Notes: generated by a model not told the origin, from the letters alone. A DNA stretch of 64,000 nucleotides from Rhodopseudomonas_A palustris_F (GCF_000013745.1 NC_007925.1:2542001-2606000); one strand, 5' to 3'. Shown: positions 1 through 9,402, counted from the first letter of the stretch. Program-made: numbers and translations.

Positions 1-1659
1 AACATCTGGGTCTGCGATCTCGAGGGCTTGGTGTATGAGGGCCGCGAAAAGCTGATGGACCGCTGGAAGGCGGTCTACGCGCAGCCCACCGACAAGCGGG
101 TGCTGGCCGAAGTGATCGGCGGCGCCGACATCTTCCTCGGCCTGTCCGGCCCGAAAGTGCTGACGCCCGAGATGGTGGCGCAGATGGCCGAGCGGCCGCT
201 GGTGATGGCGCTCGCCAATCCGACCCCGGAGATCATGCCGGACGAGGTCCGCAAGGTTCGCCCCGACGCGATGATCTGCACCGGACGCTCCGACTTCCCT
301 AACCAGGTCAACAACGTCCTGTGCTTTCCCTACATCTTCCGCGGCGCGCTCGACGTCGGCGCCACCGCGATCAACGAAGAGATGAAGGCCGCCGCGGTCG
401 ATGCGATCGCGCTGCTGGCGCGGGATCCGCCGTCGGAGGCAATGACGATCGGCTTTGACGGCGACGAGGAGCTGGGCTTCGGCCCCGGCTCGCTGATCCC
501 GAGCCCGTTCGATCCGCGGCTGATCCTGCGGATCGCGCCGGCGGTGGCCAAGGCGGCGATGGACTCCGGCGTCGCCACAAGGCCGATCACCGATTTCGAC
601 GAGTACAGCGCGCAGCTCGAGCGCTTCGCGTTCCGCTCCGGTCTGGTGATGAAGCCGCTGTTCACCAAGGCCAAGGCGCAGCCGGTGCGGGTGATCTACG
701 CCGAAGGCGAAGACGAACGGGTGCTGCACGCCACGCAAACCATCCTGGAGGAGAAGCTGGCGCGGCCGATCCTGGTCGGCCGTCCCGCGGTGGTGGCGGC
801 ACGGATCAAGCGCTACGGCCTGTCGATCCGCGCCGGCCAGGACTTCGACCTGATCAACCCGGAGGACGATCCGCGCTATCGCTCCTACGTGCAGTCCTAC
901 ATCGACGTCGCCGGCCGCCGCGGCGTGACGCCGGAGACCGCGCGCACCATGGTGCGCACCAACGCCACCGTGATCGCGGCGCTGGCGGTGGCGCGCGGCG
1001 AGGCCGACGCCATGATCTGCGGCGTCGACGGCCGCTACATGAGCCATCTGCGCCACGTCCGCGAAATCATCGGCTCGCTGCCCGGGATCACCGATTTCGC
1101 GGCGCTGTCGCTGATGATCACCTCGAAGGGCGCGATCTTCATCGCCGACACCCAGGTGCGGCCGAACCCCAGCGCGGAAGAACTCGCCGAGATCGCAGCG
1201 CTCGCCGCGATCCACGTGCAGCGCTTCAACATGAAGCCGCGGATCGCCTTCGTGTCGCATTCGGATTTCGGCAGCTACGACACCGAGTCCTCGCGCAAGA
1301 TGCGCCGCGCCACCGCGATCCTGGCGGAGAATCATCCGGAGATCGAAGCGGACGGCGAAATGCATGGCGACACCGCGCTGTCGGAAGCGGCGCGGAAATT
1401 CATCCTGCCGCATTCGCGGCTGGAAGGTCAGGCCAATGTGCTGATCATGCCGAACCTCGACACCGCCAACGTCGCCTATCAGATGATCAAGGTGCTGGCG
1501 GATGCGCTGCCGGTGGGGCCGATCCTGATCGGCCCGGCGCGGCCGGCGCATATTCTCACGCCGTCGGTGACCTCGCGCGGCATTCTCAACATGACCGCGG
1601 TCGCCGCCGTCGAAGCCCAGGAACGCGCCGGACGGCAGCAGCCGACGTTGTTTGCGTGA
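1..1659 (+). CDS. maeB: NADP-dependent malic enzyme, MaeB type, 3' part
   Basis: The frame is open from base 1, so this is the C-terminal ~552 residues of a protein normally about 760 aa long. The first ~200 residues are the end of the malic enzyme NAD(P)-binding domain, with MALANPTPEIMPDE, the CTGRSDFPNQVNN segment and YIFRGALDVGA. The rest is the phosphotransacetylase-like domain (VIYAEGEDERVLHAT to the C-terminus) that marks MaeB-type enzymes. MaeB decarboxylates malate to pyruvate with NADP reduction in the cytoplasm, and the C-terminal domain is usually regulatory rather than catalytic. It converges on the LysR gene, leaving a 21-bp gap. The call is secure; only the 5' end is missing. 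Confidence 0.95.
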   Translation, partial: NIWVCDLEGLVYEGREKLMDRWKAVYAQPTDKRVLAEVIGGADIFLGLSGPKVLTPEMVAQMAERPLVMALANPTPEIMPDEVRKVRPDAMICTGRSDFPNQVNNVLCFPYIFRGALDVGATAINEEMKAAAVDAIALLARDPPSEAMTIGFDGDEELGFGPGSLIPSPFDPRLILRIAPAVAKAAMDSGVATRPITDFDEYSAQLERFAFRSGLVMKPLFTKAKAQPVRVIYAEGEDERVLHATQTILEEKLARPILVGRPAVVAARIKRYGLSIRAGQDFDLINPEDDPRYRSYVQSYIDVAGRRGVTPETARTMVRTNATVIAALAVARGEADAMICGVDGRYMSHLRHVREIIGSLPGITDFAALSLMITSKGAIFIADTQVRPNPSAEELAEIAALAAIHVQRFNMKPRIAFVSHSDFGSYDTESSRKMRRATAILAENHPEIEADGEMHGDTALSEAARKFILPHSRLEGQANVLIMPNLDTANVAYQMIKVLADALPVGPILIGPARPAHILTPSVTSRGILNMTAVAAVEAQERAGRQQPTLFA

Positions 1660-1680
1660 CGTAACGCCGGAGTTCATGCG

Positions 1681-2571
1681 TCACGTCTTGATCTCGTCCT
1701 TGAGCCAATCGACGAAACGGCGAAGATAGCGGGAATCCGCCCGCGACGTCGGGTGAGCGAAGTATTTCTCGCCCTTCACGACAAGGTCCGGAAAAGGACA
1801 GGTCAGGCGCCATTCCGGTTGGCCGGGGAAGAATTCCTTGGGCGCCACGATCGAGCCGAAGCCTTCGCGCACCGCATGCATCGCGACGAACATGTGATCG
1901 AAACGGTGGCCGCCTTCGAAGACATGGTCGCGCAGACCTGCTTTCTGCAGCCAGGATTCCCAGTGTCCCGGCCGCGTCGCCGAGGTGATCAAGGGGAATT
2001 CCAGAAGATCCGCCGGCGTCCTGATGGCACTGTTCTGCAGAAGCGCCGTGCTGCAAACCGGCGTCAGGGTTTCTTCGAACAACGCCGTGGATGCTTTCGA
2101 ATGTCCGCCGATCCTCTCGCTGCTGCCGCGCGTGATCAAGAGATCATGTGAGGACACGTCCGGGGTTTGTCCGGTCATGCGCGTCGAAATCCAGACCGCC
2201 AGATCCGGATTGGCTTGCTCGAACCGTTTGAGCCGCGGCATCAGAAAGTACATCGCGAATGTCGACGGCGCCTCGACCGCCAGCACCGCCTTGCTGCGTC
2301 GGCGTCGGACGTAGTGGCAGGCGGCTTCGATATCGCGGAACGACTGGCTCAGCTGTTCGGCCAGCACGCGGCCGTAGGGCGTCAGCGCGACGCCGCGGCC
2401 CTCGCGGGTGAACACCTGCTGTCCCAGCCAGTCCTCCAGTAATCGCACCTGCTTGCTGACGGCGCCGTGGGTGACGCCGAGTTCTGCGGCCGCCGCACTC
2501 AAGCTGTCGCTGCGCGCCGCGACCGCAAACGCCCGAAGCGCGATCAGCGGCAGTTCTCGTTCTTTCACCAT
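1681..2571 (-). CDS. LysR-family transcriptional regulator next to phnA
   Basis: This 296-aa protein has an N-terminal winged helix-turn-helix typical of LysR proteins (LPLIALRAFAVAARSDSLSA, then ELGVTHGAVSKQVRLLEDWL) and an effector-binding domain after residue ~90. The ATG at 2571 is chosen because GGAGGT stands just upstream; the open frame extends further but has no better site. It is divergent from the phosphonoacetate hydrolase gene with 155 bp between the two starts, the usual LysR-regulator/target layout. A PhnR-like role, activating phnA in response to phosphonoacetate, is inferred from this position only. The domain order matches GcvA-like LysR members. Confidence 0.9.
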   Translation of the reverse strand: MVKERELPLIALRAFAVAARSDSLSAAAAELGVTHGAVSKQVRLLEDWLGQQVFTREGRGVALTPYGRVLAEQLSQSFRDIEAACHYVRRRRSKAVLAVEAPSTFAMYFLMPRLKRFEQANPDLAVWISTRMTGQTPDVSSHDLLITRGSSERIGGHSKASTALFEETLTPVCSTALLQNSAIRTPADLLEFPLITSATRPGHWESWLQKAGLRDHVFEGGHRFDHMFVAMHAVREGFGSIVAPKEFFPGQPEWRLTCPFPDLVVKGEKYFAHPTSRADSRYLRRFVDWLKDEIKT

Positions 2572-2726
2572 GACCTCCGTGTGACAGCAGCGCCCATGAA
2601 CGTCGCTTTTGTTACGACTTTTTCTCACAGCTCGGTGTGTTTTATTCGATCGATTCTCACATCTCAACAGCCTACCAGGGGCCATCAGCCGACACGACGG
2701 GCGGCCTTCAGCACCGGGACCACACC

Positions 2727-3992
2727 ATGACGACGCTTTCTCCATCCGACCGCTCGCAGACTCTGATCGAGGTCAACGGGCGCAGCTACGCCATGCCGCA
2801 ACGGCCCGTCGTGGTGATCTGTCTCGACGGTTTCGACCCCGACTATCTGGAGCGCGGCATTGCCGATGGCGTGCTGCCGACCATCGCGGCATTCAAGTCG
2901 GGCGGCTATATCGGCACCGCGCTGGCCACGGTGCCGACCACTACGAACACCAACAACACCTCGATCGTCACCGGCGTGTCGCCCGCCGTCCACGGCATCA
3001 ACGGCAATTACTATCTCGATGCCGACACCGGCGAAGAGATCATGGTGACCGACGCCCGGCGACTGCGCTGCGGCACCATTCTCGGGGCGATGAGCAAGGC
3101 GGGCGTTAAGACCGCGGTGGTCACCGCCAAGGACAAGCTGCTCAAGGTGCTGGCCTTTGAGATGGACGGGATCGCCTTCTCATCCGAACACCCGAACTCA
3201 GCCGATCTCACTGCGCTCGGCTTCAAGAGCGGCGAAGACATGGTGGGCCGCGCCAAGCCGGATCAATATTCCGCCGACCTGTCGCTGTTCGCGCTGGACG
3301 CCGGCATCAAGCTCATGGAGACGGCCAGGCCGCAACTGATCTATCTGTCGACGTCGGACTATGTGCAGCACAAATACAAGCCCGGAGATGCGGAGTCGAA
3401 TGCCTTCCACGCCGCGGTCGACAGCCGCATGGCGCGCCTGATCGAACTCGGCGCCACCGTCGCGCTGACCGCCGATCACGGCATGGCCGACAAAACGGAC
3501 GCGGATGGCCGGCCGAACGTCGTCTATCTCGAGGACGCCCTGAACGACAAATTCGGTGCCGGCACCGCGCGGGTGATCTGTCCGATCGCCGATCCGTTCG
3601 TGCGGCATCACGGCGCGCTCGGCGGCTTCGTCCGCGTCCACCTGCTGAAGCCCTGCGACATCAAAGCGATGATGACCTATGCGCGGTCGCTGCCCGGCGT
3701 CGAGCTGGTGCTGGATCGCGCCACGGTGTGCGAACGCTACCAGTTGCCGCCGGATCGCGAGGGCGACTTCGCGGTGTTCAGCGATCGTGGCACGGTGGTG
3801 GGCGCGCGGCGTGAAGACCACGACCTGTCGGCGCTCGGCAGCCATAGCTTGCGCTCGCATGGCGGGCTTGGCGAGCAGCGGGTGCCCTTCGTGGTGTCGC
3901 GCCCGCTCACGCGTGACTACCGCGAGCGCGCGGCAGCCGGCGTGCTGCGCAACTACGACATCTTCGACTTCGCCCTCAACGGCGTCGAATAA
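2727..3992 (+). CDS. phnA: phosphonoacetate hydrolase
   Basis: This 421-aa enzyme of the alkaline phosphatase superfamily should cleave the C-P bond of phosphonoacetate to acetate and phosphate in the cytoplasm, using two zinc ions. Visible family features are the metal-binding CLDGFDPDYL, the nucleophile loop VPTTTNTNNTSIVTG with the catalytic threonine, the Asp/His pair in STSDYVQHKYKPG, TADHGMAD and the late histidine in SLRSHGGLGEQ. Length fits the family (about 410 aa). The ATG at 2727 gives the conserved N-terminus; upstream in-frame codons add unrelated residues. The regulator upstream is divergent and a phosphate-binding protein follows 32 bp downstream, so the trio looks like a phosphonate-phosphorus acquisition unit. 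Confidence 0.88.
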   Translation: MTTLSPSDRSQTLIEVNGRSYAMPQRPVVVICLDGFDPDYLERGIADGVLPTIAAFKSGGYIGTALATVPTTTNTNNTSIVTGVSPAVHGINGNYYLDADTGEEIMVTDARRLRCGTILGAMSKAGVKTAVVTAKDKLLKVLAFEMDGIAFSSEHPNSADLTALGFKSGEDMVGRAKPDQYSADLSLFALDAGIKLMETARPQLIYLSTSDYVQHKYKPGDAESNAFHAAVDSRMARLIELGATVALTADHGMADKTDADGRPNVVYLEDALNDKFGAGTARVICPIADPFVRHHGALGGFVRVHLLKPCDIKAMMTYARSLPGVELVLDRATVCERYQLPPDREGDFAVFSDRGTVVGARREDHDLSALGSHSLRSHGGLGEQRVPFVVSRPLTRDYRERAAAGVLRNYDIFDFALNGVE

Positions 3993-4024
3993 TCCCTTCC
4001 TCCGCAGCTCAAAGGACAACAGAC

Positions 4025-5029
4025 ATGCGTGCACTTCGCATTGCCATGATAGCGCTTAGCCTCGCCGCGGCCGGTCCGGGCGCCGGCCACGCCGAGACCT
4101 CGGTGATGGGTACCGGGTCGGCCTTCGCCGCTCCGATCTACCTCAAATGGGCAGAGGGACAGCGGTCGACCACGGGGCTTGCGATCAACTATCAACCGTC
4201 GGGATCTTCCGTCGGGCAGCTCCAGGTCCTGAAAGGCCTGACGGATTTCGGCGCCTCGGACGTGCCGATGGACGATGCCAAGCTGAAGGAGGGGGACATC
4301 CTGCAGTTTCCCACCATCGCCGGCGGCTATGCGGTCGTGGTGAACATTCCGGGTGTTGCGCCCGGCAAACTGCGGCTCACGGCGCCGGTGCTTGCCGACG
4401 TCTTCATGGGGCGCATTGCGTCGTGGGATGACGAGCGGATCGTGGCGCTCAATCCCGGTCTCAGCTTGCCGAAGCTTGCGATTTCGCTGCTCTATCATGC
4501 GGGCGGATCTGGCGGCACCTACGCGATCTCCCGATACCTGTCCAAGACCAGCGACGCCTGGCGCGACAGGATGGGGATCGGCATGACGCTGAATTGGCCG
4601 GTCGGCGCCGGCGTCAAAGGCAGCTATGGCGCGGCCTCGACCGTGCCGATGACCACCGGCGGCATCGGCTATGCCGAACTCTCCTATGTGCTCGCCAACC
4701 ATCTTGCGACCGTGCAGCTGCAGAACAAGGCCGGCCGGTTCGTGCTGCCGAACGGCGAGACCTTCGCGGCCGCCGCCGAGCATGGCGACTGGTCGGTGCC
4801 GAACTTCGCCGTGGATCTGACCGATATGCCGGGTGACCAAGCCTGGCCGATCGTCACGGCCAGCTTTGTGCTGGTGCCGAAAAGCCCGGCCAAGGCCGTC
4901 ACCTCGGCTGCGGCGATCAAATTCTTCAAATGGGCCTTTGCGCATGGCGACGGCACGGCGCGGTCGATGCAATTCGTCCCGCTGCCCAGCAAGGTCAAAG
5001 CCGAGATCAGCAGGAAGATCGGCAAATGA
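4025..5029 (+). CDS. phosphate ABC transporter substrate-binding protein (PstS-like), orphan
   Basis: This 334-aa periplasmic protein has a signal peptide of about 23 residues (MRALRIAMIALSLAAAGPG, cleavage after GHA). It shows the PstS phosphate-pocket pattern: TGSAFAAPIY, YQPSGSSVGQ, DFGASDVPM and AGGSGGTYAI. No pstC, pstA or pstB follows, so it must feed a transporter encoded elsewhere or act alone. It lies 32 bp after phnA on the same strand and is probably cotranscribed. That arrangement suggests it captures phosphate released or scavenged together with phosphonoacetate use, which is inference. The start is the only ATG ahead of the signal peptide. Confidence 0.88.
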   Translation: MRALRIAMIALSLAAAGPGAGHAETSVMGTGSAFAAPIYLKWAEGQRSTTGLAINYQPSGSSVGQLQVLKGLTDFGASDVPMDDAKLKEGDILQFPTIAGGYAVVVNIPGVAPGKLRLTAPVLADVFMGRIASWDDERIVALNPGLSLPKLAISLLYHAGGSGGTYAISRYLSKTSDAWRDRMGIGMTLNWPVGAGVKGSYGAASTVPMTTGGIGYAELSYVLANHLATVQLQNKAGRFVLPNGETFAAAAEHGDWSVPNFAVDLTDMPGDQAWPIVTASFVLVPKSPAKAVTSAAAIKFFKWAFAHGDGTARSMQFVPLPSKVKAEISRKIGK

Positions 5030-5184
5030 ACGGCAAAGCGCGGCGGGGCCAGAGGTCGCATTCGCCGCGCGCACGCCTTTGGTCGCGTGAACAACGCGAT
5101 ATCACCGTTTGAAAACCGCCGACCGACCCCGCATACTCCGCGCGCCATCGCCAACCGTCTCTGCTGCCTTCAGTGAGGTCGACC

Positions 5185-5643
5185 ATGCCCGCGTTCATCA
5201 GCTTCGGCCGCTTTCTGTTCGCCGTGTTGTTCATCTTTTCCGGAGCCGCCAAGCTGCTCGATCTCGCGGCGACCACCGAGGTGGTGTCGAAGATCGCGAT
5301 CCCGGCGCTGCTGACGCCCTATACCACCGACCTCGAAGCCATGGCCGGGATGACCATGCCGAAGCTGCTGGCGATCACCGCCGGCGTCACCGAATTGCTG
5401 TGCGGGGTGATGATCGCCTTCAACTTCGCCGCCCGCTACTTCGCGCTGCTGTTGATCGTGTTCGTGATCGTGGCGACCTATACCCAGCATGATTTCTGGA
5501 ATCAGACCGGCGCGGAGGCCACCAACAACATGATGCACGCGCTGAAGAACCTGTCGCTGATCGGCGCGCTGTTGATCATCGCCGGGATCGGACGCGGCCC
5601 GCGCGCCGCCGTGGCTGCGGAGCCGAGCTATACCGAGGTGTAG
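5185..5643 (+). CDS. DoxX-family integral membrane protein
   Basis: The 152-aa product has four hydrophobic segments: FGRFLFAVLFIFSGAAKLLD at the N-terminus, a pair around residues 60-100, and LSLIGALLIIAGIGRG near the end. This is the DoxX/DoxD pattern, whose members sit in the inner membrane and have poorly defined redox-related roles. The ATG at 5185 is preferred over an in-frame GTG four codons earlier because GAGGT lies a few bases upstream. The gene is 155 bp after the PstS-like gene on the same strand; whether it belongs to that unit is unclear. A palindromic repeat follows. Confidence 0.8.
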   Translation: MPAFISFGRFLFAVLFIFSGAAKLLDLAATTEVVSKIAIPALLTPYTTDLEAMAGMTMPKLLAITAGVTELLCGVMIAFNFAARYFALLLIVFVIVATYTQHDFWNQTGAEATNNMMHALKNLSLIGALLIIAGIGRGPRAAVAAEPSYTEV

Positions 5644-5694
5644 CGGCGACGGTTAGCAACGTTGCGCCTTCGAGACGCGGCTTCAAAGGGAGCC

Positions 5695-5821
5695 GTCATT
5701 CCGGGGCGCGAGCGGCGCAAGCCGCAAGCGAACCCGGAATCTCGCAGCGCGTGGCGGATGCTTGCCTCCGCGGCAGGATTCCGGGTTCGCTCGTTCTGAC
5801 GAACTCGCGCCCCGGAATGAC
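5695..5821. repeat. REP-type palindromic intergenic repeat
   Basis: Perfect 18-base outer arms (GTCATTCCGGGGCGCGAG at 5695-5712 and its complement at 5804-5821) enclose a second inverted pair (AGCGAACCCGGAATC and GATTCCGGGTTCGCT). The whole would fold into one long hairpin. It lies between two convergent genes. The design is that of non-autonomous REP/MITE elements common in this bacterial group. Confidence 0.8.
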
Positions 5822-5876
5822 AGCCGCTTTGAATTGCGCGAAGCACATCAAACGCTAGCGGCGTTCAAGCCTGCGA

Positions 5877-6449
5877 TCACGCCTCGCGCCGCCAAGCGGT
5901 AACGCTGACCCCGGCGGCATGGTCGAGCATCTCGACCTCGCACGCCCGCAGGCCGTGCGCGGCGAGGATCTGTTCGGGCGAGCGCGCCGGCACGCCGGGA
6001 AAGCACGGTTCGCCGTCGGGCAGCCGGACCTGCGGCGCTTGCGACAGCCAGAACGTATCGAAGCGATCGAAGAACAGCGCGAACACCTCGGGGCCGCCGA
6101 TGATCGCCGCGGTGCCGGTATCGACGCCGGCCTGCGCACAGGCCTGGTCGAACGGGGCGCCGGCCGGATTCCACAGCGTCGCGTTCGGATTGGCCGGGTC
6201 GGAAGCGACACCCGCGACCTTGCGGGTCACCACGATGCGGCGGCGTTGCGGCGAATTCGGCTGATCCTCGAATGAATTGCGGCCGTGCACGATCAGCTCG
6301 GCGCGGTCCAGTGCCGACGCGAAGAAGCGCTGGTCGCCGGGAAATTTCAACGCCTCGGGCATCACGTGGCGGGCATCGGCGAGCATGCCGTCGGCCGAGA
6401 CGATGACGTAACCCTCGATGCGAAGCCTGAATTGCAGCGTGATCACCAA
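5877..6449 (-). CDS. dihydrofolate reductase-like protein
   Basis: The ~190-aa product resembles the FolA/RibD reductase fold: EGYVIVSADGMLADARHVMP for the first strand and substrate loop, LIVHGRNSFEDQ in place of the usual GRxT cofactor motif, RRRIVVTRK, and IIGGPEVFALFFDRFDTFWL for the second cofactor loop. It may reduce a pterin or flavin precursor with NADPH, but it is not the canonical folA by its motifs. The start is a TTG at 6449 or GTG at 6446; neither has a strong ribosome site. It is 32 bp downstream of the NodB-type deacetylase gene on the same strand and could be translated from the same message. Confidence 0.7.
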   Translation of the reverse strand: MVITLQFRLRIEGYVIVSADGMLADARHVMPEALKFPGDQRFFASALDRAELIVHGRNSFEDQPNSPQRRRIVVTRKVAGVASDPANPNATLWNPAGAPFDQACAQAGVDTGTAAIIGGPEVFALFFDRFDTFWLSQAPQVRLPDGEPCFPGVPARSPEQILAAHGLRACEVEMLDHAAGVSVTAWRREA

Positions 6450-6481
6450 CTCAACACGACGCCATTTCGACCGCTGCTCAC

Positions 6482-7450
6482 CTATTCGGAAATCGTCTGC
6501 ACCACGCTGTTCAGCGGGCGCGAACTCACCGTCGGCAGCTTGGTTTCCTTGGCGAGCGCCTCGTCATACTCCGCAATGGTCGCGACCGGCGCCTTGGCCT
6601 TCATCTGCACCACCTTGTAGCCGCCGGCCTTCAGGCGGCGCAACAGCGTCGGCAGCGCTTCGGCGGTGTGCTTCTGGAAATCGTGCATCAGGATGATGCC
6701 CTTGCCGAGCTTGTCGACCTTGCTCATCACCGTCTCGACGATCTTCTCCGGCTTGCCGGCCTTGAAGTCGAAGGAGTCGAGATCGCAGGAGAACATCGCG
6801 ACGTTGCGGGTGCCGAGATAGGTCACCATGGCCGGCGGATGCTGCAGCGCCGGGAAGCGGAAGAATGGCGAGGGCGCGCTGCCGAGCGCCCATTTCACTG
6901 CGGAAAAGCCCTTCTCGATCTCGTCTTTCTGTTGCTGCTCGGTCAGCTTCTTGTTGTTGAGATTGGCGTGCGACCAGGTATGCGACCCGATGCTGTGGCC
7001 GGCGGCGGCCACCGCCTTGAGGATTTCCGGATGGTAGGTGGCGTGCTTGCCGATCGGAAAGAAGATCGCCTTGGTGCATTCGTCGGCCAGGGTCTTCAAC
7101 ACCGATGGCGTGTTGACCGGCCAGGGGCCGTCGTCGAAGGTCAGCACCACTTCCTTGTCGCGCAGGAAATCCAGCTGCTTGAAGTGCTCGAAGCCGAAGC
7201 CGGGGCCGCCGGTGGTGTCGATCTCGACGACGCGGCCGACGCCGAGCGCGTCGGGATTGGCGCAGGCCGCTTTGGCCGGGGCAGGCGGCGGCAGCGGGGC
7301 CGCAGCGGCAGCGGCGGGGGCCGCGGCCTGCGGGGCGGCGGCGATGGCTTGCGGGGCTTTGGCAGAACGCGGTGGGCTCTGCGCGAAGGCGGTCACCGCC
7401 ACGCCGACCGAAACTACACCAGCAACCAGCAATCCTGTCGCTATGCGCAT
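6482..7450 (-). CDS. secreted polysaccharide deacetylase (NodB domain)
   Basis: This 322-aa protein has a signal peptide (MRIATGLLVAGVVSVGVAV to about residue 24), an Ala/Pro-rich linker to ~residue 70, then a NodB homology domain. The metal and catalytic motifs are visible: VVLTFDDGPWP, the H-x3-H-type metal motif in HSIGSHTWSH, RFPALQHPP, and IILMHDFQKHT. It should remove N-acetyl groups from a cell-envelope polysaccharide or peptidoglycan. The ATG at 7450 has AGGGA upstream and gives a proper signal peptide; longer in-frame starts do not. It sits 178 bp downstream of the L,D-transpeptidase gene on the same strand, so two wall-modifying enzymes are adjacent. Confidence 0.88.
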   Translation of the reverse strand: MRIATGLLVAGVVSVGVAVTAFAQSPPRSAKAPQAIAAAPQAAAPAAAAAAPLPPPAPAKAACANPDALGVGRVVEIDTTGGPGFGFEHFKQLDFLRDKEVVLTFDDGPWPVNTPSVLKTLADECTKAIFFPIGKHATYHPEILKAVAAAGHSIGSHTWSHANLNNKKLTEQQQKDEIEKGFSAVKWALGSAPSPFFRFPALQHPPAMVTYLGTRNVAMFSCDLDSFDFKAGKPEKIVETVMSKVDKLGKGIILMHDFQKHTAEALPTLLRRLKAGGYKVVQMKAKAPVATIAEYDEALAKETKLPTVSSRPLNSVVQTISE

Positions 7451-7628
7451 CGCGTTTCCCTTCGCTCGCGTGCTCCGGCTCACGGGCCGGCTTGTCATCC
7501 CGCCTGATTCACCAGCCTAGAGGCAGCCGCGCCGAAACAGCAATGGTTTTATGCGCCGCCTCGCTGATCGGAGGGCGGGCCGGGACTCATCCGAGGGCGG
7601 TCGCGAGCGCGAGCGGCCCGCGACGTTG

Positions 7629-9191
7629 TTAGCGCAGCGGCACGATGAAATCGGTGCCTTCGCCGGTTTCGCCGGAGGCGACGCCCTGATCGGAGACGAT
7701 GATCGAGCTGCCGGTCGACAGCGATTCGGCGATCCGCGCCAGCGTGTCGGGCGGGATCGTCAGCCGGTCCAGCGCCTCGGCGGCGCTGTTCGGCAGCGGC
7801 GCCGGCTTCACCTCGATCGCGCCGACGCTCTTGCGGCGTCGTGTGGCGCCGTCGTCAGCGACCGTGTCGGCGCGCCGAGACACGCTCGGCAACGACACCA
7901 CCGACCAGGTGATGGCGTTGGCGTCGGCCTTGTCGAGCCGCGCGGTGAAGATGTGAGTGCCGAGCGGGCGATCACCGGCGGCGATTTCGATCGGCGCGTC
8001 GAACAGCGGCGCAAAATTCTGCCGCACATAGAGCTTGCCGTCCTTGCGGCTGACGAACACCGCGATCGGACCGCTGCGCTTCGCAGGCTGCGCCTGTTCG
8101 GGCTTTGCGGCGCCGGCGTCGGGCGCGCGGCCCTGATCCTTGGGCAGATCGTTGGAAGCATCGTCTTTCGACACATCGGGCGCGGCGGCGGGCACCGCCA
8201 CCGACTCGGTGGTCTCGATCGGTTTGTCGGCGGGTTTGTCCGCCGCCGGCACGACGGCAGCCTGCGGCGCCGCCGCATCGCTCGCGGCGGGCGACGCCAG
8301 CACGCGGCTCGCGTCGGCGGTGCGGCGCTGACCGAGCGGCGGCACCGCCGACGGCGACGTCACGGCCGGCTTGTCGGTGGCCAGCGTGCTGCGCAATTCC
8401 GCCATCGACAGCGCCGGCGTCGAAACCGGGGCCGCAGCCGAGGCTTCCTTATCGGATTTTCCCACCGTGACCAGCGCCGGCAACGCCGCCGCGGGCGCGG
8501 GGGCCGGCTTCTGCGCAATCAACAGCGGATGCGCGAAGTGCTCCGGCGCGAGCTCGCCGGGGGCGATCACCACCCGCGCGCCCATCCGGGTCCAGCCCCA
8601 TATCTTGGTGGCGAAATTGGCCGGCATGCGGATGCAGCCGTGCGACGCCGGATAGCCCGGCAGTGCGCCGGCATGCATCGCGATGCCGGACCAGGTGATG
8701 CGCTGCATGTAGGGCATCGGCGCGCCGCTATAAATATTGGAGCGGTGCCATTTGTTTTTCTGGATGACGCTGAACACGCCCATCGGCGTGGCGTGACCGC
8801 GCATCCCGGTGGATACCGGAGACTCCGCGAACAGGCCGTTGGCGTCGTACAGCTTCAGCTGTTGCTTCTCGATCGAGATGGCGATCATCAGCGGCCCCTG
8901 CGGCTTGCGGGTCTCGGTCTCGAGCTTCTCGCGCTTGAATTCGGCAGGGCGATGCGCCTTCAGCCGCCGCTTCGGCGGCGGCGGTGGCGGCGGCGCGGGG
9001 TCGCTATAGCCGTAATCGGCGGAATCGCTGTCCGGCCAGAACAGCGCGGTGGCGTCGGCGCTGCCGCCGACCAGCAGTCCAGCAGTCACCAAGGCGCCAA
9101 CGCGCCACCACGACCGGGATCGAAGCGAAGGGTTGAGCGGGGCAGTCGCGCGATGCGGACCGGTTCGATGAAATGCCTGTTGTCGGTCCAC
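7629..9191 (-). CDS. L,D-transpeptidase (YkuD) with long C-terminal extension
   Basis: The 520-aa protein has an N-terminal hydrophobic segment (residues ~30-48), a proline run near residue 66-73, and a YkuD catalytic domain at about 100-210. Its active-site block carries H173, then SHGCIRM with H184, C186 and R188. Such enzymes make 3-3 peptidoglycan cross-links or tether proteins in the periplasm. Residues ~215-430 are an Ala/Pro/Ser-rich linker, and a C-terminal region of ~90 residues of unknown function follows. The protein is therefore much longer than a minimal YkuD enzyme. GTG at 9191 is chosen because GAGGG lies just upstream. It is divergent from the creA-like gene. Confidence 0.85.
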   Translation of the reverse strand: MDRQQAFHRTGPHRATAPLNPSLRSRSWWRVGALVTAGLLVGGSADATALFWPDSDSADYGYSDPAPPPPPPPKRRLKAHRPAEFKREKLETETRKPQGPLMIAISIEKQQLKLYDANGLFAESPVSTGMRGHATPMGVFSVIQKNKWHRSNIYSGAPMPYMQRITWSGIAMHAGALPGYPASHGCIRMPANFATKIWGWTRMGARVVIAPGELAPEHFAHPLLIAQKPAPAPAAALPALVTVGKSDKEASAAAPVSTPALSMAELRSTLATDKPAVTSPSAVPPLGQRRTADASRVLASPAASDAAAPQAAVVPAADKPADKPIETTESVAVPAAAPDVSKDDASNDLPKDQGRAPDAGAAKPEQAQPAKRSGPIAVFVSRKDGKLYVRQNFAPLFDAPIEIAAGDRPLGTHIFTARLDKADANAITWSVVSLPSVSRRADTVADDGATRRRKSVGAIEVKPAPLPNSAAEALDRLTIPPDTLARIAESLSTGSSIIVSDQGVASGETGEGTDFIVPLR

Positions 9192-9402
9192 GTGTTACCC
9201 TCGAATACCGTCGTCACGCCCGAAATTTATAAGATTCTCGCACGGCCTTGCGCGCGCATCGTCGCCGCGCGCGACATCATCCTAAAATCCGTTTCAAACA
9301 ATAACAGAAATGCCTCACAACTGGTTAAAGCCGCGGTGCGGCACCTTATCAGCGTTGCCGCGTCATCCTACATAGGGGGAACCTTTGCTGACGGAGACAC
9401 CA

